Part shown: positions 1-10,256 of the stretch, piece after piece | How the letters are laid out: each line of letters begins with the position of its first letter | Position numbering within the stretch: position 1 is the first letter of the stretch | From: Macrosoma leucophasiata | Taxonomy: Eukaryota; Arthropoda; Insecta; Lepidoptera; Hedylidae | Assembly: GCA_036365455.1 (NCBI GenBank) | Contig: JAWQUS010000002.1 | Coordinates: 3,162,001-3,226,000, forward strand | Direction: 5' to 3' | DNA: 64,000 nt | Notes under the pieces: model-generated | The model's database searches: none | What the model was told of the DNA's origin: nothing | What the model saw: only the letters and a program-made list of their open reading frames with translations | Program-made: the position numbers and the translations under genes

Positions 1-119
1 AAATCATAACGCGAACTTTCAGATTAACCGGTCGCTACGAATTTCTTGACCAACCTGGCCATTAACGAAGAGTCATCTATAAAAAATATCCAAAAAATAC
101 TTAAAAAAAACTAGATGAC

Positions 120-345
120 TTAGATGGCGCTGCTGCTACCATAAAGCAATGCAATAGATGTGAAGGAAAGATTTGACAAATCGGGCAGGGCTTCAGTAGC
201 TCAATTGGAAGAGCGGCTGGACTAGATTCCCAGTAGGTCGCGAGTTCGAGCCTCGCCTGAAGTCAAATTTTTCTTTCCATTTTACTTTAAAAATAAAATA
301 TATTTCACAAGCATGTGTTAATGCGAAATAATATAAAAACAATTT
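120..345 (+). repeat. tRNA-Tyr-like repeat, copy 1
   Basis: A tRNA-like unit at about 190-264 sits inside a longer repeat whose left flank (124-189) and right flank (265-345) recur around the similar units near 26.3, 54.5 and 61.7 kb. The acceptor arms (CTTCAG / CTGAAG), the D-arm (AGCTC..GAGC) and the T-arm with GAGTTCGAGCCTC are visible. The body resembles insect tRNA-Tyr, but the anticodon arm reads GGACTAGATTCC, two bases shorter than the GTA-containing Tyr loop. It is therefore unlikely to be a working tRNA, and shared flanks at several loci mark it as a mobile repeat. Confidence 0.6.
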
Positions 346-1130
346 AAAAAAACTGTTTTCCTTGTATCCTCCAAAACTAAGACCACTCCAAATTTCATAA
401 TAAAAAGTAAGAAAACTCGTCTTGATTACAAGGAAGTCATGTATCTGAGAGACCAAACTGAACGCCGCCATTAAATAACATTCAAATGGCTGCGTACTGC
501 GGCAAAGAGGGAACAGATTGAGATGGAGATAAGACATCGACAATGACCACAATACTCAATGTACCGATATTTTATTTCATTGTTTCAATGTAACCCTTTT
601 GTTTTTATGCAAATTACTCCAAATTTTTCGAAGTCAGGCTATGATTATTAAATCTGGGGGCACGGTAGTGCCCTCTGCCAAGGCAAGCCAATTGAAGTGT
701 AAGAAAACTACCTTTTGTTGAAGCGCTTTACCTTTTTTTTTTAATACACATTGCTAGGTTTTCATTATACTAGATAAGCAAAATTCTCTAGGTATGACAA
801 ATCAACAGTAAATTAATTAAATATGCAAATTTTCAATAGCATAGCTCTTATACTTTAGATTTTAATGATACTTTAAAACGATTTTGTCATCCACTCACTG
901 ATGATCATCAAAATGCTTATGGTAATTACCAAAGTTCTATAAAATTGGCATTAGGACAAAAGTGTAGAGGACACCATTTGATAAAGGTATACAGTTTTTG
1001 AATTTAAAACGTATAAAGTTACAAACTTGGCTCTATATGAGATTTTATAACTTTTTGACAATGCAAGCCTCGACCTTATGGCCTCGACTTGGCAACATTT
1101 TACATGAAAATGTTTTTGGTAGGATATTTT
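346..1130. other. AT-rich stretch, nothing recognised
   Basis: No coding exon, tRNA or known repeat could be supported here. Short open frames lack family resemblance. Confidence 0.5.
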
Positions 1131-1139
1131 ACATTCAAA

Positions 1140-1295
1140 GCCCGCACTAGGACATAACCTGTCGTTGGTAGCGTTGTACACACGCAAATACACAGACCCT
1201 AAACAAATATCTGTAGACTATACAAATATTTGCCGCGAATCGAAACCGCAACTCTCGGATCGAGTGGACCATCTGGTCGTCAGGATCGTCAATGT
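1140..1295 (-). repeat. SINE-C fragment, diverged
   Basis: The minus strand carries a degenerate copy of the tRNA-headed SINE-C seen at 29.6, 32.7 and 35.0 kb: a head like GACGACCAGATGGTCC, then the AAATATTTGTATAG block and the GTGTATTTGCGTGTGTACAACGC block. It is strongly mutated, so it is an old copy. Confidence 0.6.
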
Positions 1296-1404
1296 AACTG
1301 GCAAACTGTTCATATTTACGCAATAGTAGAGTTTCAGGCTGATTGTTTAAATCTTAAGGAAATTAATTAATAGAATACTGAATTAATTTATATTAATCTG
1401 GACA

Positions 1405-1462
1405 TACCTCATCATCATCATCATTTCAGCCGATAGACGTCCGAAGGTGGACCAAAGCCTCC

Positions 1463-1466
<4 letters not shown>
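1405..1466 (-). repeat. RTE-type LINE 3' end fragment with GAT tail
   Basis: The plus strand shows a run of CAT/ATC triplets followed by TTTCAGCCGATAGACGTCC and AAAGCCTCCCC. Read on the minus strand this is the end of an RTE-type LINE ORF followed by a (GAT)n tail, as at 31.6, 52.5 and 62.1 kb. Confidence 0.65.

Positions 1467-1512
<46 letters not shown>
1465..1512. repeat. (AT)n microsatellite
   Basis: About 24 uninterrupted AT units directly follow the LINE 3' fragment. Confidence 0.95.
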
Positions 1513-1514
<2 letters not shown>

Positions 1515-1603
1515 GGGGATATACCATTAACCCATCCCACATCGCCTTAAAATTTAACATTCTGAAAATCTATTTCTTTAAGGATAGCGTTTTACCTACA
1601 CAT

Positions 1604-1780
1604 TAAGATTAGATAAGATAAGATAAGAATACTCTTTATTGTACACATAAAAAGGATACAATTACATAAAAACAGAGTAATAAAAAGCACAATAGGCGGT
1701 CTTATCGCTCAAAGCGATCTCTGCCAGACAACCTTAAATCAGAGACATACAAACTTAAAGAAATAGGGGTGTAGGTTCCA
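1604..1780 (-). repeat. LINE 3' end with GATAA-type tail
   Basis: Tandem AGATA/AGATAAG units are followed by TCTTTATTGTACACAT and later GGCGGTCTTATCGCT and GCGATCTCTGCCAGACAACC. This is a common lepidopteran non-LTR 3' end read backwards: the pentamer repeat is the tail and the element body lies to the right on the minus strand. Confidence 0.6.
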
Positions 1781-1908
1781 AAGAATATATTAATTAATGA
1801 AATTAGATTTAAATATATAACTCGAACAACAATAATAAAAAAATATTAAATAGAATAAGGTAATTAACAACATAACTATATACATAGATATTAAAATATG
1901 TAAAAAAT

Positions 1909-2217
1909 GTAATTTCACGCCTGTAATCCCCGAAGGGATAGGCAGAGGTAAATGCATGCATTCAAGCATACATGCAAATACCCACGACTCGCCGCTTACG
2001 TTTTGGCCCATGTAACAGGTGGCGAACCTGTTGCCATCTCCGGGCACATTACTAAACTCCGAGGTACTGAGAAACTTCCAGAAAATGGAAAAATCCCAAT
2101 AGAACCAGAGATAAAGGATTTTAAACCGTTATCTCTGATAGTTCTCGACCCGGGAATCGAATCCAGGATCCCCAGCGTAGTAGTAGTGGCCTGCAACCAC
2201 TACGCTACTGAGGCAGT
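1909..2217 (-). repeat. SINE-B copy (tRNA-headed SINE)
   Basis: On the minus strand the copy begins at the right end with CTCAGTAGCGTAGTGGTTG (A-box like) and has GATTCCCGGGTCG (B-box like). It continues through the family body (CCATTTTCTGGAAGTTTC, GTGCCCGGAGATGGCAACAG) and ends at ATTACAGGCGTGAAATTAC. It is close to full length compared with the 314-bp copy at 9,087-9,400. Confidence 0.8.
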
Positions 2218-2241
2218 TATATATATAAATATGTATATAGT

Positions 2242-2296
<55 letters not shown>

Positions 2297-2370
2297 AATA
2301 TATATACTTATATATATATATATACATATAAAATATATATACTTATATATATATATATGTGTCTATATAA
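2218..2370. repeat. AT/TATA microsatellite block
   Basis: Long (TA)n runs are interrupted by ACATATAAAATATATATAC units, of which two near-identical copies are visible. Confidence 0.95.
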
Positions 2371-2394
2371 TATATATAATAATATCTTATTTAT

Positions 2395-2650
2395 ATAAAA
2401 ATCAATTGCTGTTCGTTAGTCTTGATAAAACTCGAGAACGGCTGGACCGATTTGGCTAATTTTGGTATTGAATGATTTCTGGAAGTCCAGTGACGGCTTA
2501 AAAGATAAGAAAATATGAAGAAAAATTGAAGGGAAATAGTAAAAACCACAATTTAATTTTCCCATACATATAGTCCGTATATATCAAAACTTTGACACAT
2601 TATTTCATTCTGAGACAGTACGAAGTTTGCCGGGTCAGCTTGTTATATTT
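2395..2650 (+). repeat. Interspersed repeat R4
   Basis: The segment contains AACTCGAGAACGGCTGGACC, GATTTGGCTAATTTTGGTAT, a GGAAGTCCAG block and AAGATAAGAAAATATGAAG. It ends with ACGAAGTTTGCCGGGTCAGC. The same order recurs on the minus strand at about 5,180-5,345 and 25,540-25,735. No ORF is visible, so it is probably a non-autonomous element or LINE 3' fragment. Confidence 0.6.
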
Positions 2651-2682
2651 AATGCAAATTACTGCAATATATATAAATATTA

Positions 2683-3969
2683 AGTTGGGGAAAAAGTTTC
2701 TTCGCATTTTTTAAGATAATTCAAAACATTTTTAATATGGTTTATTTAAATTTAACTAAAGTATGTATGTACCATTTTGTTCGATAACCTTTTGCCATCT
2801 TGTAGGTAGGGACATGAACCCATTGCTATAAAAATTTTGGGACTTCTCATCAAATTACCGCGACAAGTGGATTTGGCAGTCCTCTCGTGATGTTAACCTA
2901 ACTAATAATTCTGAACTAATAATTCTGAAGAGACCGAAACAGGTGGAAATCTGAAGGTGCAAGGTCAGGACTATACGGCGGATGCATTAACACCTCCCAG
3001 TCAAACTCTCTTAATTTTTGCTGAGTGGCTATAGATGTGTGAGGTCTAGCGTTATCATGATGAAACACCACACCCCTTCTGTTGATCAATTCCGGCCGCT
3101 TTCTCTCAACTTCTTGCTTTAATCTCATCAGTTGTTCGCAGTAGAGTTCAGAATCGATAGTCCTGCCAGGTGGTAATAGCTCATAATGAATAATGCCCTT
3201 CCAATCCCACCACACACACAACATCACCTTATTGCGAGTTGACCCGGGTTTCGCCACAGTCTGCGAAGCCTGACCGGCCTTTGACCACGATCTTTTTCGC
3301 ACGTTCTTGTCGTACGTGATCCACTTTTCATCACCAGTTATCAGCTTCTTCAAAAATGATTCGGTTACATTGCGTCGTAATAAAAAATCACAAATGAGTA
3401 CACGGTTCATTAGGTTTCTTTCAGTGAGCTCGTGAGGTACCCAAATATCGAGCTTTTTTTTGTACCCAGCTTTTTTCAAATGCGACAAAACTGTTTTGTG
3501 ATGAATTCTCAGTTCTTCAGCTACGTCGTAACTACTGATATGTCGATCTTGCTCCACTTTTTCAAAAATGGCATTCATTTTATCCGTAATAGGGCGACCA
3601 GAGGGAGGTGCATCTTTGACATCAAAATTTCCGGATTGAAAACGCTTAAATCAAATTTGTGCTACTCTCACAGACACTGCACTAGGTCTATAAACATCGA
3701 AAATTTTTTTCGCGGCTTGCGTTGCATTTTTACCTTTTTGTAGTAAAATTTTAAAATGTATCGAATTTCTTCATTTAGTTTCACTCATCTTGACAGTACG
3801 AAAAACAAATGAAAATCACACATTTGCCTAATTTGAATTTGCAATTATGTTCTTTAAAATTTTATCTTTCAATGATACCAAAACCAGCCAGATACAAATA
3901 CTACAGCCAAAGAGATTTTATTACAAGTTCATACATACCATATAATGCGAAAAGACTTTTCCCCCAACC
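2683..3969 (-). mobile_element. mariner transposon copy 1 (inactive)
   Basis: This is a 1,287-bp Tc1/mariner element. Its left end starts AGTTGGGGAAAAAGTTTCTT and its right end, reverse-complemented, starts GGTTGGGGGAAAAGTCTTTT. TA dinucleotides flank it at 2,681-2,682 and 3,970-3,971, as expected for mariner targets. It carries a broken DD34D transposase on the minus strand. A second copy lies inverted at 5,354-6,632. Confidence 0.93.
2916..3798 (-). pseudogene. mariner transposase pseudogene, copy 1
   Basis: The longest open piece (220 aa, 2,916-3,578) starts MNAIFEKVEQDRHISSYDVA and carries WVPHELTERN, the first catalytic Asp in TGDEKWITYD, the second in HHDNARPHTS and the third in PPYSPDLAPSDFHLF, giving DD34D spacing. 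The N-terminal DNA-binding part upstream is broken by a frameshift a few codons after the ATG near 3,790, a second shift at an A-run, and a TGA where a Trp codon is expected (AQI-stop-FKRF). The C-terminal tail is cut by a stop after SLQN, next to a short direct duplication of ACTAATAATTCTGA. It cannot make transposase. Confidence 0.9.
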
Positions 3970-3971
3970 TA

Positions 3972-4904
3972 TTATAATAGAAAAATTATAAGTATTAATA
4001 AGATAGAATACGTGATGTTACATTAATTAACTAAGAAGTATCATCTGTGAAACTAAACTATTTTGGACTCAGTCTTGGACATCAAATAGAGAAAGTCACT
4101 TACGTAAACTAAAAGTTAAAATGGTTCTAATATTCAGCCCTGTGGGACACCCATTCCTACTTTTGAACCACCCATTTCTGCCATTGTACTTCAATGACAA
4201 TGACTTGAACTATTAGTTCCCAATCTATAGGTGTCGTAACATTTAACTAGTTGAAGAGCTTTGATTCCAAGTCCGCAGTAATCAAGTTTTAGAAAACAAG
4301 GTAGGTACAGAGTTTTCCGTTAAGTCAAAATGTATAAATAATTAAAAGGAAAAGTTTTTAAAATGAATCACTAAACTTGAAGCAACAGTCACAGATGTTT
4401 TGATTTATTCCGAACAACTTCAAACTTGAAGAAATTGAACGCATAAAAATGTTTGATAAGTTTATCGCTACAGAATATCTTATATTTCTGGGATAAAGTT
4501 GAAAGATGTGTTGTTTGGTTGCATATCAGAGTGTAATATCATTTTCTTCATAAAAGACATGTATTTAAATATTTTGAGATAAAGTTGTAAGATGTTTTGT
4601 GTTGTCTGCATATGAATTACACATTCGTAATACGATATACATACTAGCTTTTGCCTGCGACTTTGTCCGCCTGTAGGTACTGTAGTTGTCAAGGGATATG
4701 TTATAATTGTCCCTCGTTATAATTGCGTTATTTATATCTGTGTGTTTAGCGTAGTACTGCCGTAAACGATAACTAACAGCTTACTACAGTACTTCGCTAT
4801 AAACTACTCGTACATTTTGCTCATGCCAGCACCAGCTTCAAAACTGGTAAAAAATACTGGTAAAACATTTTGGTAAATTCATGAAATTCCTGTTGATAAA
4901 TATG
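3972..4904. other. AT-rich spacer between the mariner copies
   Basis: No gene is recognised. Around 4,640-4,690 there is a short GC-richer piece (CTAGCTTTTGCCTGCGACTTTG) like the ends of common lepidopteran interspersed repeats. Confidence 0.4.
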
Positions 4905-5180
4905 AAGCGTGCATAGCCCCGCGGGTAGTGTAGATCGGAAGCGATCTACTCGGTTAAGCGATACGGCGCGGTCGAGTGTGTGATGGGTGACCGCTAGTAA
5001 CCAATTAAAATGCGCGTTTCCGTGCTTCGGAAGGCCCGTGAAGACGTCGGTCCCGGTTGCTATCGACAGGTAGCAGTCGTTAAACCTTGTTGGAGTGGAG
5101 GCCTTATGGGCGGTTCGAAAACATCCGACAGCGTTTTGACCTTTAACCGTTATCTCCACCAACTCGCATTGGAGCGAATT
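4905..5180 (+). repeat. SINE-5S copy (5S rRNA-derived head)
   Basis: The left part reads GATCGGAAGCGATCTACTCG, then GGTTAAGCGATACGGCGCGG and GTGATGGGTGACCGC, which align in order with the internal control region of 5S rRNA (GTTAAGCA..., GGGCG.GGT, GATGGGTGACCGC). The body continues with CGGTTGCTATCGACAGGTAG and GGCCTTATGGGCGGTTCGAA as in the copies at 27.2, 30.2 and 45.8 kb. It is diverged and lacks the ATT tail. Confidence 0.75.
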
Positions 5181-5345
5181 GGATGAAATTGTGGTTTTTA
5201 CCATTTCCCTTTCTATTTTTTCATATTTTCTTACCTTTTGAACCTTACCAAGACTTCCAAAAATCATTCAAAACCAAAATTAGCCAAATCGGTCTAGCCG
5301 TTCTCGAGTTTTAGCGAGACTAAAACAGCAATTGATTTTTATATA
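5180..5345 (-). repeat. Interspersed repeat R4, inverted copy
   Basis: This is the reverse complement of the repeat at 2,395-2,650: CATATTTTCTTACCTTTTG, CTTCCAAAAATCATTCAAAA, CCAAATCGGTCTAGCCGTTC and AATTGATTTTTATATAA. It abuts the second mariner copy. Confidence 0.6.
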
Positions 5346-5353
5346 ATATAATA

Positions 5354-6632
5354 GATTGGGGAAAAAGTCTTTTCGCATTATAGTATGTATGAACTTGTAA
5401 TAAAATCTCTTTGGCTGTAGTATTTGTATCTGGCTGGTTTTGGTATCATTGAAAGTTAAAATTTTAAAGAACATAATTCTAAATTAAAATTAGGCAAATG
5501 TGTGATTTTCATTTGTTTTTCGTACTGTCAAGATGAGTGAATCTAATGAAGAAATTCGATACATTTTTAAATTTTACAACAAAAAAAGGTAAAAATGCAA
5601 CGCAAGCCGCGAACAAAATTTGCGATGTTTATGGACCTAGTGCAGTGTCTGTGAGAGTAGCACAAATTTGATTTAAGCGTTTTCAATCCGGAAATTTTGC
5701 TGTCAAAGATGCACCTCGCTCTGGTCGCCCTATTACGGATAAAATGGATGCCATTTTTGAAAAAGTGGAGCAAGATCGACATATCAGTAGTTACGACGTA
5801 GCTGAAGAACTGAGAATTGATCACAAAACAGTTTCGGCGCATTTGAAAAAAGCTGGGTACAAAAAAAAGCACGATATTTGGGTACCTCACGAGCTCACTG
5901 AAAGAAACCTAATGAACCGTGTACTCATTTGTGATTCTTTATTACGACGTAATGAAACCAAATCATTTTTGAAGAAGCTGATAACTGGTGATGAAAAGTG
6001 GATCACGTACGACAAGAACGTGCGAAAAAGGTCGTGGTCAAACGCCGGTCAGGCTTCACAGACTGTGGCGAAACCCGGGTTAACTCGCAATAAGGTGATG
6101 TTGTGTGTGTGGTGGGATTGGAAGGGCATATTCATTATGAGCTATTACCACCAGGCAGGACTATCGATTCTGAACTGTACTGCGAGCAACTGATGAGATT
6201 AAAGCAAGAAGTTGAGAGAAAGCGGCCGGAATTGATTAACAGAAGGGGTGTGGTGTTTCATCATGATAACGTTAGACCTCACACATCTATAGCCACTCAG
6301 CAAAAATTAAGAGAGTTTGGCTGGGAGGTGTTAATGCATCCGCCGTATAGTCCTGACCATGCACTTTCAGATTTCCACCTGTTTCGGTCTCTTCAGAATT
6401 CTTTATGCAATGTTAGGTTAACATCCAAGAGGACTGCCAAATCCACTTGTCGCGGTATTTTGATGAGAAGTCCCAAAATGTTTATAGCAATGGGATCATG
6501 TCCCTACCTACAAGATGGCAAAAGGTTATCGAACAAAATGGTACATACATACTTTAGTTAAATTAAAATAAACTATTTTAAAAAATGTTTTGAATTATCT
6601 TAAAAAATGCGAAGAAACTTTTTCCCCAACCT
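5354..6632 (+). mobile_element. mariner transposon copy 2 (inactive)
   Basis: This is a ~1,279-bp mariner element. The left end reads GATTGGGGAAAAAGTCTTTT and the right end reads AGAAACTTTTTCCCCAACCT, the inverted counterpart. TA dinucleotides flank it at 5,352-5,353 and about 6,633-6,634. It lies head to head with copy 1, with about 1.4 kb between them. Confidence 0.92.
5533..6561 (+). pseudogene. mariner transposase pseudogene, copy 2
   Basis: The ATG at 5,533 opens MSESNEEIRYIFKFYNKK but the frame is lost in the following A-run. A TGA replaces the expected Trp in AQI-stop-FKRF at about 5,668. The catalytic region is intact in pieces: TGDEKWITYD (~5,980), HHDNVRPHTS (~6,260) and PPYSPDHALSDFHLF (~6,340). 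One base is missing near 6,123 (GGCATATTC against GGCATTATTC in copy 1), which shifts frame after WWDWKG. A further shift follows LTSK near the C-terminus. Confidence 0.9.
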
Positions 6633-6634
6633 TA

Positions 6635-7436
6635 TATATAGAACATTGTTGCATGATCTTGTACACCCTGCAAGAAAATAGTAAGATTCTTAACAAAGAT
6701 GTTGGAAAAGACAAATTACAATATTGTGCACATCACGAATTCAGAACAAAGCAGAAACCCTAACGATATTTCTTTAGCAATGATCCCGGCCATTAAAACT
6801 CAGTGCAGTTTAACGAGCAGACTGTTTTTTATTAGCAATGTGAATCTGAACAAAAGGACTCCATTGTTGTTTATATTTAAAAAATGTGTGCAACAATTAA
6901 ATATTTGTATATAATTTACAGTTTCCTCAATAGTCGAGACTACTAGTAGAAGGAGGATGTCATTCTGAGTTTCTCGGTTACCTGCGTTCTGGTGTAATGA
7001 CACTGGAACGCTACCACCAGTAAATTTCATAATAGGTCTTTTTCAAAGTCAATATATTGGAAAATAAAGTAATTTATATTGAATACAGCATTTAAACTCC
7101 TCATTTTACCGATATCTTATTGATCCTTATCAAAATTTATCGATACTACTAGGTGTTGCCCGCGGCTCCGCCCGAATGTAGGGGGCTTTGCGAGTAATGT
7201 GTTTCGCTTAAATGCGCGCCATTAGGTCACCACGAAATATCATTAAATACAAGTCCTAGAAGTTTCAATTTCGCATGGGGGTTCTATTAGGACGTAGGTG
7301 CTCACCAAGACAGGCCTTTGCGAAATTCGGGTGTGTTTTTGGGGTTGATAGTATGTATGAAACAGATATAGCAGGATCACTTTAAGAGAATAATCGTTTT
7401 AGCAACCCTACAGATTATACTGTATTAGTATTAGTA
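6635..7436. other. Spacer with a possible repeat remnant
   Basis: No gene is seen. Near 7,150-7,175 GGTGTTGCCCGCGGCTCCGC resembles the terminal segment of a common lepidopteran interspersed repeat read backwards, but its other boundary is unclear. Confidence 0.35.
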
Positions 7437-8253
7437 ATGTATAGAACCCAACAATAAATATTGCACATCGAGCCTACAAAAGAGACAATTGGTTAGTTTC
7501 GACTTCGTAGAGCGTTATCTCTGCTGCACCATAGAATAAACAGGTACAGAATTCAATCTCATTTAAATAGGTACTTCACTTTTCATGCCTATGCTCGGCG
7601 GACGCGCTAGGGTTGTTTACATTGGCTTATGCACAAGAAACTACCGTGGTAGTGGCACTCGAACCTTATCCTACAATATCAAAACAAAATAATAAAAATA
7701 CTATTACAATACAAAAAGTTTACACAACAAAAACAAAGACACAAAATGTTTCATTTCTCAATTTCCACAATGGAAAATCCCTGATAACTTCTAAATGGAT
7801 TATCCTATTTACCTAATTTATTTTGTCCTATACGCGTCAGATCAAAACCTACCAAATGAGATTAAAGGCAATACACTACCTACACAAACAAAAAATTGTG
7901 TTTCCAACTTACATAATATTTGAGGCGTAAATTTTTCTTACAAAATGACAGTCGCGCACGTATTTGACTGACTGAATCCGACCGAGATACCGTGTTGGTG
8001 AGCGGTGTCTATGTGTGTGTTGCTCGAGCGCGCTTTATAGGTACGTAGATTGACTTCTGTACCTTTTTATTCTGTGGCTGCACGCTGCCAGCAAGAAGTA
8101 GTAGCAGTAGTCCGGTATTGGTCAAAACTTAATCAAAAAGCTCTACAAATGTCATATAAGTCATGTGCGAAAGAGATAACGCTCTGCAAACCCGAATTAA
8201 ACCGAAGTGTCCTTCCTGAGGTCGATGTGCAATATTTATAGTTGAAAACTGTA
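7437..8253 (+). mobile_element. MITE-2 copy split by an insertion
   Basis: Outer ends match the 36-bp terminal inverted repeats of the intact copy at 40,592-40,847 (AATAAATATTGCACATCGAG on the left, CGATGTGCAATATTTATA on the right). The inner halves CGTTATCTCTGCTGCAC and GTCCGGTATTGGTCAAAAC also match. A foreign segment occupies 7,530-8,076. Confidence 0.8.
7530..8076. mobile_element. hAT-like non-autonomous transposon inside MITE-2
   Basis: The 547-bp insert has inverted ends of about 30 bp: CATAGAATAAACAGGTACAG at the left and, reverse-complemented, CACAGAATAAAAAGGTACAG at the right. Both continue with GAA.TCAATCT. GCTGCAC is duplicated at 7,523-7,529 and 8,077-8,083 (7 bp, or 7 of 8), and the split host element is contiguous when the insert is removed. 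The near-8-bp duplication suggests the hAT superfamily. No transposase is present. Confidence 0.75.
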
Positions 8254-8261
8254 GCAGGGAA

Positions 8262-8490
8262 TATGTAATAATACTACGTATTGAATGGACACTTCGACGT
8301 CCCGCCCGATTTCCCCGCCTCACCCAACCTCCTCCCCCTCTTATGGGCGACGTTTGGAATTCTCTACGTGCTACGCACACAGGTGCACGTGTAAATACAC
8401 GTTACTGATTGATGTCTATGTAATAGGGACCAAATTAAGAGTTTGTATGGAATTTTGGCGGAGTGTCCGCGGTGTGACTGTAGGTAATAT
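8262..8490 (+). repeat. Interspersed repeat R8, copy 1
   Basis: GGACACTTCGACGTCCCGCC, a GGGCGACGTTTGGAAT block, GCACGTGTAAATACACGT, CAATTTTGGCGGAGT-type sequence and GCGGTGTGACT occur in this order. The same sequence is present reverse-complemented at 37,500-37,722. No coding potential is evident. Confidence 0.7.
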
Positions 8491-8894
8491 TGCTCCGTAC
8501 TTACTTTGCATCTGTACGAAGTCGCAAGGCGGTCGCTGGTCAAAAATAAAACGGTTGTATCGTAAACAATGAAGTAAAATAGCGTATAAAGAAGGCATCA
8601 CGTAATACTGAGTATTGTCGAATATCCTATCTCCATCCCAACCCGATGCCTCTTTGCCGCAGTACGCAGTCATTTGGATGTAATTTTATGGCTGCGTTCA
8701 GTTTTATCTGCCAGATACATGGCTTCCTTGTAATCAAGAGGAGTTTTCTTACTTTTTGATAGGAAATTCGGGGTGGCCGCTGTTTTCGAAGGGTTAAAGT
8801 CACATCTTTTTACTATTATAGAAAATCTGCACCAGCCTCTAATGTTTAAAACGTATATAACTTTAAAACTGTTGACCGTAAAAATATAAAACAA
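8491..8894. other. Unassigned intergenic or intronic DNA
   Basis: No gene is recognised. 8,630-8,760 (CTCTTTGCCGCAGTACGCAG, TACATGGCTTCCTTGTAATC) is similar to 430-520 on the opposite strand, so a further unnamed repeat is present in both places. Confidence 0.45.
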
Positions 8895-9515
8895 CGTAAC
8901 TTCTTGCCTGTAATAGAAGAAGGGGTAGTTAGACGTAAATGCGTACATACAAGCATACATGCTAACACCCTCGATTCACTGGTTACGTTGTGACCTATGT
9001 AACGGGTGACGAGCCTGTTGACATCTCCGGGCACATTACCAAAATACGAGGTACTGCAAAACTTTCAGGAAATTTAAATCAAAATACTGACTGCCTCAGT
9101 AGCGTAGTGGTAGCAGGCCAATACTATTACGCTGGAGGTCCTGGGTTCGATTCCCGGGTCGGGGGCTATCAGAGATAACGGTTTAAAAATGCTTTATCTC
9201 TACTCCTATTGGGATTTTTCCATTTTCTGGAAGTTTCCCAGTACCCCGGAGTTTGGCAATGTGCCCGGAGATGGCAACAGGTTCGCCACCTGTTACATGG
9301 GCCAAAACGTAACCGGCGAGTCGTGGGTGTTTGCATGTATGATTGAATGCATGCATTTACCTCTGCCTACCCCTTCGGGGATTACAGGCGTGAAGTTACG
9401 TTAAATCAAAATAGAACCAGAGAAAAAGGATTTCATACCGCTATCTCTGATAGCCCCCGGGAATCGAACCCAGGATTATAATAATGGCAAGCTAACACAA
9501 GACTACTGAGGCAGG
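8895..9515 (-). repeat. SINE-B copy interrupted by another SINE-B
   Basis: The tail-side part (8,895-9,086: GTAACTTCTTGCCTGTAAT to GGTACTGCAAAACTTTCAGG) and the head-side part (9,401-9,515: AGAACCAGAGAAAAAGG, CCCGGGAATCGAACCCAGG, GACTACTGAGGCAG) belong to one minus-strand copy. They are separated by a plus-strand copy of the same family. Confidence 0.85.
9087..9400 (+). repeat. Full-length SINE-B with 13-bp target duplication
   Basis: This 314-bp element begins CTGACTGCCTCAGTAGCGTA. Pol III-like boxes are TAGCGTAGTGG (A) and GGTTCGATTCC (B), followed by GGGTCGGGGGCTATCAGAG. It ends at CAGGCGTGAAGTTACG without poly(A). The flanks carry the identical 13-mer TTAAATCAAAATA at 9,074-9,086 and 9,401-9,413, defining both ends of the family. 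It sits inside an older, opposite copy. Confidence 0.93.
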
Positions 9516-9587
9516 AAAGGTTCACCTTTGTACGAGTACATAAATACTAGTTTCAAATAACAATATTTTTGATCGTTTAGATGATGT

Positions 9588-9886
9588 ATTTTTTTAATGT
9601 TATGATAGTGGCAAACATGCATGCAGTTCACATTGATGTTAAGTGATGACTGCACCCTATAGACACCCACACAAAGACCAGAGGTCAAAATATAGATCTA
9701 TGCGTTACCACTTCTGAGGCCTATAGTATTATGCCTCTGTGCCGGAAATTACAGGGCCGTAGATTACCATCTGACCGAAACACGATAGTGCTGAACACTA
9801 CCACTTAGCGGCAAGTATATTAGGTAATGCGGTGGTACCTAGGTGCCTACGCCCGCGAGCTCCGTCACTGCAGCTCTACCATCAGT
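9588..9886 (-). repeat. SINE-A copy
   Basis: On the plus strand it starts at the T-run (complement of the A tail), continues GCATGCAGTTCACATTGATG, TGCCTCTGTGCCGGAAATTA and GCGGCAAGTATATTAGGTAA, and ends at the head GCTCTACCATCAGT. A short duplication of GGTACCTAGGTGCCTAC interrupts the head. Confidence 0.85.
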
Positions 9887-10256
9887 AAAGGTAAATCAAT
9901 AATGTTCACACCAAACACAACAGAGTGGAGTGGGTAAGTCGACGCGAGCTGTGTGATAAACAAAAACCACATCTCAAAATTCGCGTAAAACGGGATAGCG
10001 TAAGTCGGGGTATTACTGTATAACATTCGCCGATTATTAAGTTATGATTTTTATGATAATTATACACTAAATCAAATAAATTATTATAAGTTCCGCTTCT
10101 ATTGCCTATGTGTAGGTACTTGTTTTTGTTATTCTTGTATGAAAGGGTCATACTTTACTGTTGAAGGTGCAAAATTTTTTTACTCATTCGTGCTGTCTTT
10201 TAATATTATTATTATATACCTATTTATGTGTACTTTATTAAATATCTCAAATAAAA
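9887..10256. other. Presumed LINE-1 5' region or host flank
   Basis: No ORF1 is recognised. The sequence runs between the SINE-A copy and the LINE ORF2 start codon. The exact 5' end of the LINE cannot be set without other copies. Confidence 0.4.
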
